A stretch of DNA of 64,000 nt from Bacillus sp. FJAT-49736 (GTDB lineage: Bacteria; Bacillota; Bacilli; Bacillales; Bacillaceae_C): positions 62,001 to 126,000 of the forward strand of contig NZ_JAGYPI010000005.1 of the NCBI RefSeq assembly GCF_018343615.1. The letters are read 5' to 3'. Under the pieces are notes generated by a model that was not told where the DNA came from, ran no database searches, and saw nothing but the letters and a program-made list of their open reading frames with translations. Position 1 is the first letter of the stretch, and each line of letters begins with the position of its first letter. This document shows, piece after piece, positions 8,463-16,830 of this stretch. Both the position numbers and the translations under genes were made by a program.

Positions 8463-9092
8463 TTATTTCCTGATTTTCACTTCCGCGTTCATGCCCGGTA
8501 ACACTTTGGAGGAGGGGTGTTCAACGGAAATTTTTACGGGTACTTTTTGGGTTACCTTTGTATAATTTCCAGACGAGCTTGATGGAAGGACTGAGAATAT
8601 AGAATTTGTAGCATATCCTATTTCTTCCACAGTACCATCAAATACCGTATCGGAATCTCCATCTACGGTAACATCCACACTGTCACCTTTCTCAATATCT
8701 TTTAAATCTGTTTCTTTAATGTTTGCGATAATGTACAAATGATCCATATCTGCTTCTTGAGCAAGAACTTGACCTGCTTGTACCATTTGATTCTTTCTTG
8801 CTTCGTTTTTTATTATTTTTCCATCCATTCTTGCACTTACTGGTGTAAGCTTTTTACCGTCAAAGATATTTCCGATATTGTCTCCATTAGTTACATCCTC
8901 TCCAATTGATCCAGACCAAGCGCTTAATACACCTGATTTTAATGCAATAACTGGCATCATATCAGCCGAAACGATTGCATCATCCGTTTTTACATAGTGC
9001 TCATGCTCATAATAGAAATATGCACATGCAGCAACTAATAGAAATACAATAATAACCCCAATAATATTGGCAAATATTAAACGACGCGCCAT
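8463..9092 (-). CDS. HlyD/EmrA family efflux adaptor
   Basis: A 209-residue membrane-fusion protein with an N-terminal anchor helix (about residues 8-28), then the EmrA-type start HYVKTDDAIVSADMMPV and the biotinyl-lipoyl-like halves around VSARMDGKIIKNEARKNQMVQAGQVLA. The C-terminal barrel ends VLPGMNAEVKI. At 209 residues it lacks the long alpha-hairpin of Gram-negative EmrA (about 390 residues), as expected for a Firmicute with no outer membrane. It is encoded 62 bp downstream of an EmrB-like transporter, with which it should work. Confidence 0.85.
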   Translation of the reverse strand: MARRLIFANIIGVIIVFLLVAACAYFYYEHEHYVKTDDAIVSADMMPVIALKSGVLSAWSGSIGEDVTNGDNIGNIFDGKKLTPVSARMDGKIIKNEARKNQMVQAGQVLAQEADMDHLYIIANIKETDLKDIEKGDSVDVTVDGDSDTVFDGTVEEIGYATNSIFSVLPSSSSGNYTKVTQKVPVKISVEHPSSKVLPGMNAEVKIRK

Positions 9093-9154
9093 AACAGTTC
9101 TCCTCTCAAAGATTATCTTTTTTCTTCTATTAAATAATTTGCTCCACAGCTTTC

Positions 9155-10747
9155 TCAGGGAGCCACTTTAACTTTCTTCTCCTTTTTCACAAGGCCAATC
9201 CCTTTACCAGTTGTCGCTTTTACAATCGACGCAGCTAACATAACCACACCGACTCCAAACATAACCGTAAATAGATTATGATATGCCATTAGGATTGCTG
9301 CTTTTTTCGTATTAACAATTAATTCATAGGAGGTCATGCTTTGAGCATCCTTGGCAGGTAACCCCATACTCACGAATTTTCTGGTCAAATCAGCAAGCTC
9401 CAGCTTTGCTTCTGGATCAAATTCACCTAAATGATCTCTAATTTTTTCATATTGAATATTATTTTGTGTGGAGATAGACCAGGCTACAATTGGGGTAATA
9501 ACTGCCCCAGTAAAATTACGGATAGAGTGCAATGTACCCGAACGCATGGAGGCAAAATGTAGATTGCCTGCAAATGCGGTTCCCAAGGCACCGCTAACGA
9601 GCACCATACTTACCCCCGCTCCTAGAAGAGCTATTTCAAAGTACAGCACAGGCAATGATACATCCGGTGTCATTGTTCTCCAATTCCAGCTGACATACAT
9701 AACAGCCACGGATCCAATAATTCCTAATTTACCAGCTCCTAAGGCGCCATACAATAGTGTTTTAAAAATAGCCGTAAACACAATTCCAACAAAAAACCAG
9801 CAGTAGAAGATTAATAAATAGTGAAATGGCAAATCTTTATTATGCCTTAGAAAACCATTTATCCCCGCTAAGGCTAATACTAGTAAAACATGCGACGCCA
9901 CCGCCATAACGGTTCCCGATATTGGTTTTGCAGCTTTCAATGTTCGGAATGCCACTATTGGTGTTTCTGCATTTAAATCAACTAATACAAATAAAATTAA
10001 AACAATAAGTCCAACAACTAAAAACGGCCAAACTAGATAAGAAGTAAATCCTTTCTCCATTAAATTGCAAAGAGGTATACTTATCACTACCATTAGAAGG
10101 ATTAACAAAAACAATCCCGTTTTATCAATCGGCTGATGCTCATGTTCTTCCTTTATCTTTGGCAATTCAATAGCTCCAATTATCAAGCATAGGACAGCTG
10201 AGATAATATTTAATATAAACAACCAGCGCCATGAATCCACGCTTAAAGATAAGGAACCGAAGAATGCGCCTGCTGCTGTTGCTCCGAATAACCCAGTAAT
10301 GATAAAAAATAAATAAGTATTGCGTATTTTATTTGGAAATGATTTCAAACTAACTGGCAGCATCGTTAAAAACAGAACCCCCGCACTTACACTCTGAATA
10401 ACTCTGCCTATGATAAGAATGACTAAACTCGGTGCAAAAAGATTAATAATAGACCCACATAAAAATAAAGCTATAAAAGTTAAATAATTCTTTCTAACAC
10501 CTAATATCCTTGTAAAAACCGGGCCGAGTGGAACACCTAAAGCAAATGCTATATTGGAAAGGGTCGATGGAAATTGCAAATGCTCTGATCCTAAGCTTAG
10601 GCCATTTTGCACAATTTCTTGATTCATAGTATAGGAAAGATTAGCAAAGTATTGCGGCCCAATGGCAAAAATGGTCAAAAAGGAAATGATTAAAAATCCA
10701 GGAATTTTCATAATCCCTTTGGATTTTTCCGTTTTTTCCTGACTCAA
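9155..10747 (-). CDS. DHA2 family MFS multidrug transporter (EmrB/QacA type)
   Basis: A 530-residue, roughly 14-helix transporter. Conserved points include the motif-A-like GPVFTRILGVRKNY after TM2, RVIQSVSAGVLFLTMLPVSL (motif C region, TM4-5) and a hydrophilic mid-protein loop (KIKEEHEHQPIDK). It exports lipophilic compounds by proton antiport. Translation appears to start at a TTG with AGGAGG 7 nt upstream. It forms an operon with the EmrA-like adaptor, and its promoter carries a long palindrome overlapping the -10. The MarR gene immediately upstream is the likely repressor. Confidence 0.85.
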   Translation of the reverse strand: MSQEKTEKSKGIMKIPGFLIISFLTIFAIGPQYFANLSYTMNQEIVQNGLSLGSEHLQFPSTLSNIAFALGVPLGPVFTRILGVRKNYLTFIALFLCGSIINLFAPSLVILIIGRVIQSVSAGVLFLTMLPVSLKSFPNKIRNTYLFFIITGLFGATAAGAFFGSLSLSVDSWRWLFILNIISAVLCLIIGAIELPKIKEEHEHQPIDKTGLFLLILLMVVISIPLCNLMEKGFTSYLVWPFLVVGLIVLILFVLVDLNAETPIVAFRTLKAAKPISGTVMAVASHVLLVLALAGINGFLRHNKDLPFHYLLIFYCWFFVGIVFTAIFKTLLYGALGAGKLGIIGSVAVMYVSWNWRTMTPDVSLPVLYFEIALLGAGVSMVLVSGALGTAFAGNLHFASMRSGTLHSIRNFTGAVITPIVAWSISTQNNIQYEKIRDHLGEFDPEAKLELADLTRKFVSMGLPAKDAQSMTSYELIVNTKKAAILMAYHNLFTVMFGVGVVMLAASIVKATTGKGIGLVKKEKKVKVAP

Positions 10748-10825
10748 ATAAGTTCCTCCTTTCTTTCCAAAAGTTTCTTTCTCAAATAAAAAGAATTTCC
10801 AAATAGGAAATTCAAGTACTGTGTA

Positions 10826-10876
10826 TTAAGTTGTATTATGCAATATGTATTATACAACTTAAATACAAAATAGCAA
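10826..10876 (-). promoter_or_regulatory. emrB-like promoter with overlapping MarR-type operator
   Basis: A 37-bp near-palindrome at 10826-10862 has perfect outer arms TTAAGTTGTAT/ATACAACTTAA. On the minus strand it covers the -10 TATAAT (10854-10849), whose -35 TTGCTA (10876-10871) is 16 nt upstream. A dimeric repressor bound here would block the polymerase. The MarR protein encoded upstream is the obvious candidate. Confidence 0.65.
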
Positions 10877-10949
10877 TCCTTTCTTTTCAATTTCCTTTAA
10901 TTCCTATTTTAGAGTTTTCTAATTGAACTTTTGGGAATATCCAAGTATA

Positions 10950-10980
10950 TTCTTACAAACTGGCTTTATCCTTGTAAGAA
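10950..10980. terminator. Hairpin with T-run on the plus strand between marR and emrB genes
   Basis: TTCTTACAA (10950-10958) pairs with TTGTAAGAA (10972-10980) and is followed by AGCCTTTTTT on the plus strand. No plus-strand gene ends here, so its purpose is unclear; it may simply be a stem in the region between the two minus-strand genes. Confidence 0.35.
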
Positions 10981-11016
10981 AGCCTTTTTTCCAAGCGAAT
11001 AATTTCTCTAAACAGC

Positions 11017-11048
11017 AAATGCTGTCCCATTCAAATTAGACAGCATTT
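11017..11048 (-). terminator. Terminator-like hairpin after marR
   Basis: AAATGCTGTC (11017-11026) pairs with GACAGCATTT (11039-11048), four bases past the marR stop. The T-run on the minus strand is weak. Confidence 0.55.
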
Positions 11049-11052
11049 CACA

Positions 11053-11481
11053 TCATTTTCTCCATTTCTTAAAATCTTGATTTAATCTAGTCAAGTTTCC
11101 CTCTAATTGTGTCAACTGCTCAGGTGACCATTCATGCAGCATTTCCGCATATGCCTCATAGCGTGCCTGCTGAACCTTATGTAGGATTTCTCTCCCTTTG
11201 TCTGTCAATTCTACAAGACTTATTCTCCCATTTTGCGAATCCGGGAATCGTTTAATATATTTTTTTGTTTCCAGTGCAGCCACTTGTCTGCTAGCTGTGG
11301 AAAGATTCAAGAGCAATTTATCTGCAAGTGCATTTATTGCTAACGGGCTTGATATTTCCAGTTCACTTAACAATAGATATTCTGATCGATCCAGACTTCC
11401 GAGCCGCGGGCTATGTGCTGTAGTCAGCCGAACAAGAAGGGCTATTTCATACTCAATCATTTGCAGTACATCTTCCTTCAA
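11053..11481 (-). CDS. MarR family transcriptional regulator
   Basis: A 142-residue winged-helix regulator. The recognition region is ALADKLLLNLSTASRQVAALETKKYIKRFPDSQNGRISLVELTDKG in outline (about residues 55-100), with the wing in DSQNGRISLVELT. It is transcribed toward the EmrB/EmrA pair, whose promoter carries a MarR-sized palindrome at 10826-10862. MarR repressors release DNA on binding small aromatic or lipophilic ligands, which fits drug-efflux control. The start is probably TTG with GAGGG 7 nt upstream; the next ATG is at codon 8. Confidence 0.85.
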   Translation of the reverse strand: MKEDVLQMIEYEIALLVRLTTAHSPRLGSLDRSEYLLLSELEISSPLAINALADKLLLNLSTASRQVAALETKKYIKRFPDSQNGRISLVELTDKGREILHKVQQARYEAYAEMLHEWSPEQLTQLEGNLTRLNQDFKKWRK

Positions 11482-11604
11482 CTTACTTCCCTCTTTCTCA
11501 AAAACATTGCGGACAATTTTTATTTAAGTATAGCATAGACTTTCTTCATGTCTTGCTGCATATTTCGTAGCATGCAACAGTCATTAACTAAAGGACTATA
11601 ATGG

Positions 11605-14127
11605 TTAAGATGAAAAAGGAAGTGCTCCCTTAATTAAGAAGGATTCAAATTGATTCTTATCTACGGGTTTACTAAATAAAAATCCTTGAACTTCATCGCA
11701 ATTAAATTTTCTAATAATATCCAGTTGCTTTGTTGTCTCTATTCCTTCCGCAACCACTTTCATGTTTAATCCATGGGCCAAATCAATAATTGCTTTGGCA
11801 ATTGCAGCATCCACCGAACCAATTTCAAGATTTTGGATGAAGGAGCGATCAATTTTCACATATTCAAATTGAAACATTTTTAGATACGTAATGGAGGCAT
11901 ACCCTGTTCCAAAATCGTCTAATGCAAATTTAATGCCACGTTCTTTAAAACTTTTTATCGAATCAATTACCACTTTTTCATTTTGCATTAATATATTCTC
12001 TGTAATCTCAAATTCAAGATAAGAAGGATCAACAGCCGTTTGTTGTAAAATAACGGATATAGATTTACTCCAATTACTTCTTAAAAAGCTTTTTGGTGAG
12101 ATGTTAACCGATATTGGAACAACCTGCAAGGCGTTCTTTTGCCACCTTTTTAATTGTTGACATACATTCCGGACGACCCAATCTCCAATATCGATAATTA
12201 ATCCTGATTCCTCTGCTAACGGAATAAAGTCTCCAGGATAAATTAGCCCCCATTCAGGATGTTCCCACCGAATTAATGCCTCTGCACTGATCATTTTCCT
12301 TGTTTTTACATCTATACGTGGTTGGTAGTGAATACAAAATTCATCTTCAGCCAAAGCCTTTCGGAGATCTTTTTCGAGAAGAAATGATCTAGAAGAATCA
12401 TTGCTTTTTGAAAGTGAAAAAATTTGAAAATTATCTTTCCCAAGATCCTTGGCCCTGTATAAGGCCCTATCTGTATTTTGTAAAAGTGTATCCGCATCCT
12501 CACCATCGAAAGGATATTGACAGATACCAATGCTGGCTGTTATATAAAGCTCATAATCATTTACAATAAAAGGCTTCCGAATTCCCAGATTAATTTTCTC
12601 ACCTATTTCAGCTAAATCCTTCTGATTGTAATGTTCTGTTAGCAGAATCCCAAATTCGTCGCCTCCAATTCTGGAAATGAGCCTACTATTCGGAATTATC
12701 TCCTTCAATCTATCTGCAACTTGAACCAATAGTTTATGACCAATCCCATGACCTAATGAATCATTAATATGTTTAAATCGATCCATATCTAAAAAAATGA
12801 CCGTAAATGATTTACTATTTTCTTTTGAGAATTCAATTAATTCTTTGAGGACTTTTTCGAATTTCACTCTATTTGGCAAACCTGTCAAATAATCATGATA
12901 AGCAAGATAGGTAATCTTTTCCTCAGCGCTTTTTTGTTCCGTAATATCTGTGATAATTCCGTCAAGCCGTTTAATTTGACCTTCCTCATTTTTAAACGGA
13001 AGTGTTTGTTCTTGTACCCAGCGGATACTGCCATCTTTATGGCAGATTCGATATTGATGATTAATTGTCTGACCTTTTAATACCTTGCTTCTTTTTTTCT
13101 CATAATTGGTAAGGTCTTCTTTTAAAATCAAGTCTTTCCATGAAATGATACGGTTAATTACATCCTCTTTTGAATATCCAGATATATCGGATATTCCTTC
13201 TGAAATAAATAGTATCTTCTTAGTCTTAATATCTAGAGACCAAATACACACTTCAAGGTTATTGTAGATGGTTTGAAATTGCTGCTCATTTTCCTTCAGT
13301 TTTTTTTCTATACGCTTTCTTTCCGTGATATCTTGAATGGTACCAATCAATCTCATAGGATATTCGTTTTCATCAAGAATAATAGTACCTCGTTCAAAAA
13401 CAGTACGTTCATCCCCATTCGGACGTATAATCCGATACTCAACAGAATAATCCTCATACTTTTCCACAGCTTGTCCCACTATTTTCCGATATAAATATCT
13501 GTCCTTTGGATGAATAATGTCTAAGACCTTTTGAAATGTCGGTATAAAACCCCTCTGTTTTTCGATAGCGAAAATCCGATAAATCTGGTCGGACCAAAAG
13601 ACCTCATCTTTCAAAAAGTCATAGTCCCAGCTACCAATATTAGCAATCCGCTGAGCATCATTTAAATTTTTTTGAACCTTTTTTAATGCTTCTTCTTTTT
13701 CCTTCATTAAGCTCATATCTTTTGCAATTCCGAAAAAGCCCGTTACGATTCCATCTACAACAATTGGAATACCTGTAATATTAACCTCTACTCGTTTCCC
13801 GTTTTTATGTAGTAAACAAAGATCATAATTATCAGGCTTACCATTACAAATTTGGTGAAAATAATGAATGGCACGCTCTATATAGTCTTCCGCAACAAAT
13901 TTCTTAAATGATCCTGTCAGTTCATTAGCCGAATAACCAAATGAATTAGTGGCAATATGGTTAAAAGAGATGATATTACCTGAAAGGTCTAAAGTAAACA
14001 CAAGATCAGGATGGTTATCCAAAAGCGATTTATATGTATTATCTAAATTATGAAGCCAATCATTATTAGAATGTTGCGAGTGTTTGTCTATAGTTTGCTT
14101 TCCCTTATTGCTAAAAGGATACATCAT
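11605..14127 (-). CDS. PAS-PAS-PAS-GGDEF-EAL c-di-GMP signalling protein
   Basis: An 840-residue protein with no transmembrane segment. Three PAS-type sensor modules occupy about residues 30-140, 160-270 and 285-400 (each ends near DITE or KDMS). A diguanylate cyclase domain with intact RIGGDEF follows at about 488-492, then an EAL phosphodiesterase domain with EALIRW at 616-618, EITENILM, DDFGTGYAS and a C-terminal DEVQGFLFSKP. Both active sites look complete, so it could make or degrade c-di-GMP according to its sensory input. The start at 14127 (ATG ATG) has AAGGAG 6 nt upstream; earlier in-frame starts overlap that site. Confidence 0.9.
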   Translation of the reverse strand: MMYPFSNKGKQTIDKHSQHSNNDWLHNLDNTYKSLLDNHPDLVFTLDLSGNIISFNHIATNSFGYSANELTGSFKKFVAEDYIERAIHYFHQICNGKPDNYDLCLLHKNGKRVEVNITGIPIVVDGIVTGFFGIAKDMSLMKEKEEALKKVQKNLNDAQRIANIGSWDYDFLKDEVFWSDQIYRIFAIEKQRGFIPTFQKVLDIIHPKDRYLYRKIVGQAVEKYEDYSVEYRIIRPNGDERTVFERGTIILDENEYPMRLIGTIQDITERKRIEKKLKENEQQFQTIYNNLEVCIWSLDIKTKKILFISEGISDISGYSKEDVINRIISWKDLILKEDLTNYEKKRSKVLKGQTINHQYRICHKDGSIRWVQEQTLPFKNEEGQIKRLDGIITDITEQKSAEEKITYLAYHDYLTGLPNRVKFEKVLKELIEFSKENSKSFTVIFLDMDRFKHINDSLGHGIGHKLLVQVADRLKEIIPNSRLISRIGGDEFGILLTEHYNQKDLAEIGEKINLGIRKPFIVNDYELYITASIGICQYPFDGEDADTLLQNTDRALYRAKDLGKDNFQIFSLSKSNDSSRSFLLEKDLRKALAEDEFCIHYQPRIDVKTRKMISAEALIRWEHPEWGLIYPGDFIPLAEESGLIIDIGDWVVRNVCQQLKRWQKNALQVVPISVNISPKSFLRSNWSKSISVILQQTAVDPSYLEFEITENILMQNEKVVIDSIKSFKERGIKFALDDFGTGYASITYLKMFQFEYVKIDRSFIQNLEIGSVDAAIAKAIIDLAHGLNMKVVAEGIETTKQLDIIRKFNCDEVQGFLFSKPVDKNQFESFLIKGALPFSS

Positions 14128-14409
14128 GAATTTCTCCTTCATTAACAATTAGTGGAGTATAACTCCAATGAATTTTGTCGAAAAAAGTAATATTTTCTGT
14201 ATTTTCTATTATTTCATTTTAGCAATAATCAGTCAATATGTCAGAAAAGAAATCAATTGCACTTTCCCCTATTCAAGCTAATCTTTTATACTCTATCCAA
14301 CTTCAATGCCTTGCATTCCATGTATACAAATACCCTTTTCGACAAATATACAAAAATAACGTAAGATTCGCACTTTCTTTGCCGAAGCGATACTTGTTTT
14401 GTCATACGG

Positions 14410-14436
14410 AAAGGAGTCTGGAATTAAAAGAAGAAT
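14410..14436 (+). promoter_or_regulatory. Sigma-H-like promoter of racA
   Basis: AAAGGAGTC, 11 nt, then GAAGAATAC fits the sigma-H pattern (AGGA... and GAAT) and lies 60 bp before the racA start. racA belongs to the sigma-H/Spo0A regulon in B. subtilis. The 368-bp gap around it (14128-14495) holds no other gene that I can support. Confidence 0.45.
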
Positions 14437-14495
14437 ACTCTTTTATAGCCCAAATTTACATTGCTTTTCAAATAATTATTAAAGGAGGGATTTTT

Positions 14496-14999
14496 TTGAA
14501 CTCAAGTACCGTCGCTAATTTACTTGGTGTTTCACAAAGCACCTTAAAGCGTTGGATCAAAGAATTGGATCTTGATGTGAATCGTAATGAACTGGGGCAT
14601 TTTGATTTCAACGAGGAGGATATTACTATTCTAAAAAAAATTCAAAAGCAAATTCACAATGGTACCTTTCTTCAAGATATTGTCATTTCCAAAAGTAAAG
14701 TCCGCAAAGGAAAAACAACCACTACTGAGACATTTCTTCAAAAAATAGATGCATTGGAAAAAAGAATAAATGAAAAGGCCGATAAAGTTGTCTCCTACCA
14801 ATTATTAACCCATCGTAAAGATATAGAGGAATTAGAGAGTGAAATAAAGCGACTTCATGAAAAAATAGAGTTATTAGAAGAAAAGCTTTCAGTTAATGGT
14901 GTAGATTGGCAATCTGATTATCCCTTTAAAGCCATGAATATAGAAGTAAATCAAAAACATAAAAAAAGAAATCTGCTCACAATGCTTTTTCATTCTTAA
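14496..14999 (+). CDS. racA: Chromosome-anchoring protein RacA
   Basis: A 167-residue sporulation protein that links the origin-proximal chromosome to the cell pole through DivIVA. Residues 1-55 form the MerR-like HTH (VANLLGVSQSTLKRWIKELD, then NELGHFDFNEEDITILKKIQ), closely following the B. subtilis RacA pattern of HTH plus an ERNELGHY-like segment. Residues 85-140 are a predicted coiled coil (DALEKRINEKADK, EELESEIKRLHEKIELLEEKL). The C-terminal basic tail KHKKRNLLTMLFHS fits membrane or pole contact. The start is TTG at 14496 with AAAGGAGGG 6 nt upstream, although the frame stays open further upstream. Confidence 0.85.
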   Translation: MNSSTVANLLGVSQSTLKRWIKELDLDVNRNELGHFDFNEEDITILKKIQKQIHNGTFLQDIVISKSKVRKGKTTTTETFLQKIDALEKRINEKADKVVSYQLLTHRKDIEELESEIKRLHEKIELLEEKLSVNGVDWQSDYPFKAMNIEVNQKHKKRNLLTMLFHS

Positions 15000-15022
15000 G
15001 GCACCAATACCGGTGCCTTTTC
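15000..15022 (+). terminator. Terminator of racA
   Basis: GGCACC, 6-nt loop, GGTGCC, then TTTT, directly after the racA stop. Confidence 0.75.
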
Positions 15023-15061
15023 CTATAGTCTATTTATAACAAAGCGACTAATTCACTCCAT

Positions 15062-15703
15062 TTAACTAATCGCTCCTAAAATACGTGTTCCATGTACTTC
15101 TCTTAATTTTAAATTTCCAGCGAGAAAATCTATATTTTTATTTGTAATTCCCCCACCGGGCATTACAATAATACGATCATCTGCGTATTCCATGTATTTT
15201 TGCAGTACTAGTAGGTTTTCTTCAATGGGAGTTTCCAAAGGTCCCCCGTGAGTCAGAATTCGGCTCACTCCATGTTCAATCAGCCAATCCATCGCGTCAT
15301 AATGGAGCTCTTGCTTGATGTGGTCGAATGCCATATGAAAGGTGATATCTAGTCCATTAGCCGCCTCCATTAAAACAGACATTGCTTTTGTATCTATCCA
15401 GCCGTCATTGTTCAGGCAGCCCATAACAACCCCATCGACCTGCAACTCTTTAAGATGGAGAATATCCTCACACATAATATTCAATTCATCATTACTATAG
15501 ATAAAATTTCCGCCTCTTGGCCTAATAATAGCCATTACCTTAATATTTTTGCTTTTGCAGTAGTGAATGGATTTCAACGCAACACCGTGGCTAACCGTTG
15601 TACCGCCAACAGAGAGATTATCGCATAATTCAATACGATCTGCTCCTTTTTCAATCGCATTTGGAATGGACGTGAAATTTTCAACACAAACTTCTTTTAA
15701 CAT
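15062..15703 (-). CDS. cutC: CutC family protein
   Basis: A 213-residue TIM-barrel protein. The CutC hallmarks are the N-terminal KEVCVENFTSIPNAIEKGADRIELCDNLSVGG pattern (in outline), MAIIRPRGGNFIYS at about 57-70, DGVVMGCLN, TFHMAFDH and LTHGGP. CutC was first linked to copper homeostasis in E. coli, but that role is disputed and the barrel looks enzymatic. At 213 residues it is somewhat short of the usual 230-250. It lies 36 bp downstream of the glycosylasparaginase gene, so a role in glycan or glycopeptide use is as plausible as copper handling. Confidence 0.85.
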   Translation of the reverse strand: MLKEVCVENFTSIPNAIEKGADRIELCDNLSVGGTTVSHGVALKSIHYCKSKNIKVMAIIRPRGGNFIYSNDELNIMCEDILHLKELQVDGVVMGCLNNDGWIDTKAMSVLMEAANGLDITFHMAFDHIKQELHYDAMDWLIEHGVSRILTHGGPLETPIEENLLVLQKYMEYADDRIIVMPGGGITNKNIDFLAGNLKLREVHGTRILGAIS

Positions 15704-15738
15704 ATCATCACCTGCTATTGGAGGAGTCAGTATTATTC

Positions 15739-16314
15739 CTATTCCTCGTGATTATCGAGCCATTCGGTTGTTGCTTCTTCTATTATAGTAGAATGGCCTT
15801 CCCCCTTTTTTGCAACATAAATTTTTGCCTCTTCTGTATCGGTGGCAACAACAAATGGAAATTCTACATTTGTAGCAACCCCCCATTCTCCCTTCACATT
15901 CATGCAAATTAGGGACATGGCACCTGCTTTTCCCTTTTTTTTGATTAATTTATCATGAAATGCATATACTGCTTTATCCACTGCTGCCTGCGGCGAGATT
16001 CCCTCTCCCATCAAACGGACAATTTCGTAGCTCAGGCAGCCTTTCATTAAATCCTCCCCTAAGCCAGTTGCGGCTGCGCCTCCAATTTCACTGTCCACAT
16101 AAAATCCCGATCCTGATAAAGGAGAATCCCCTACACGACCTGGCATTTTCATAAATAACCCAGACGACGATGTCCCAGATGTCATGGATCCATTTACATC
16201 AAGACATACAGCCCCTACGGTATCATGGCCATCATATGGACTTAAATCTCTGTTTTTCACTTCATCCAAGCGTTTCTCCCATATTGATTTTGCCACTTCA
16301 GTCAGCATATTCAT
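15739..16314 (-). CDS. N4-(beta-N-acetylglucosaminyl)-L-asparaginase, C-terminal part (split gene)
   Basis: 191 residues corresponding to the end of the alpha and the whole beta subunit of a glycosylasparaginase. The nucleophile Thr of the autocleavage site is T32 in YDGHDTVGAVCLD, and the substrate-binding segments RVGDSPLSGSGFYVD and ATGLGEDLM are present. It begins with an ATG overlapping the stop of the upstream ORF (ATGA). Together the two ORFs make one normal-length enzyme in which a -1 shift would restore a single chain. See the upstream entry for the alternatives. Confidence 0.75.
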   Translation of the reverse strand: MNMLTEVAKSIWEKRLDEVKNRDLSPYDGHDTVGAVCLDVNGSMTSGTSSSGLFMKMPGRVGDSPLSGSGFYVDSEIGGAAATGLGEDLMKGCLSYEIVRLMGEGISPQAAVDKAVYAFHDKLIKKKGKAGAMSLICMNVKGEWGVATNVEFPFVVATDTEEAKIYVAKKGEGHSTIIEEATTEWLDNHEE

Positions 16315-16685
16315 TCTTTCGAAGCCATTTTTTGTGCATATGCTGTAGCTCCATTTCCAACGAGAAAACGATTAAATTGTTGTTCACTCAATTTGCGGGC
16401 AACCGAAATCGGATTCTTTACATCCTGAATTCCCGCTACAGCCCCAATATTAAAATTATCTCCATCCATAAAGGCGGCATCCAATTCAACAATTCCGTGC
16501 TCATTCGGCAAGCCTCCGAAACCAACAGATTTATAGAATGGATGATTTTCTACCTCTATTATCGCCTTCTCTAATGCATCCGCGGCGCTCATGTTATTTT
16601 TCAAGCCCTCTGTGGCCTTTCTGACGCCATCAAATGACATAACCCACGTGGCAATCATTCCCCATCTTGCGCTTGCTTGTCCCAT
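16311..16685 (-). CDS. N4-(beta-N-acetylglucosaminyl)-L-asparaginase, N-terminal part (split gene)
   Basis: 124 residues matching the alpha-subunit start of glycosylasparaginase (ATWVMSFDGVRKA, VGFGGLPNEHGIVELDAAFMDG, VAGIQDVKNPISVARKL). It ends ASKE-stop within a 4-bp ATGA overlap with the downstream ORF. The usual gene is one precursor of about 310-320 residues that cleaves itself into alpha and beta. Here alpha would lack about 31 C-terminal residues, which instead precede the catalytic Thr in the second ORF. The cause could be a frameshift mutation, a recoding site or true translational coupling. RBS GGGGAGG lies 6 nt before the ATG. Confidence 0.75.
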   Translation of the reverse strand: MGQASARWGMIATWVMSFDGVRKATEGLKNNMSAADALEKAIIEVENHPFYKSVGFGGLPNEHGIVELDAAFMDGDNFNIGAVAGIQDVKNPISVARKLSEQQFNRFLVGNGATAYAQKMASKE

Positions 16686-16830
16686 ACTTGTTCCTCCCCA
16701 TCCACTCTTAAAAGAAGTATATTATTTTTATGAGGAAAAGAAAAACAGAATGGTTACTTGAAAAATAACCATCCTATAATATCATTACATTACTGCATCT
16801 ATATTATTATGTTTTTCTTAAAACCCCAAT

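Noticed and set aside
9468-9806. 112-codon plus-strand frame in the emrB-like gene
   Set aside because: Shadow of a conserved membrane protein on the opposite strand.
14238-14495. N-terminal extension of RacA
   Set aside because: The extra 86 codons have no family match, contain the sigma-H-like promoter and precede a strong RBS with TTG start.
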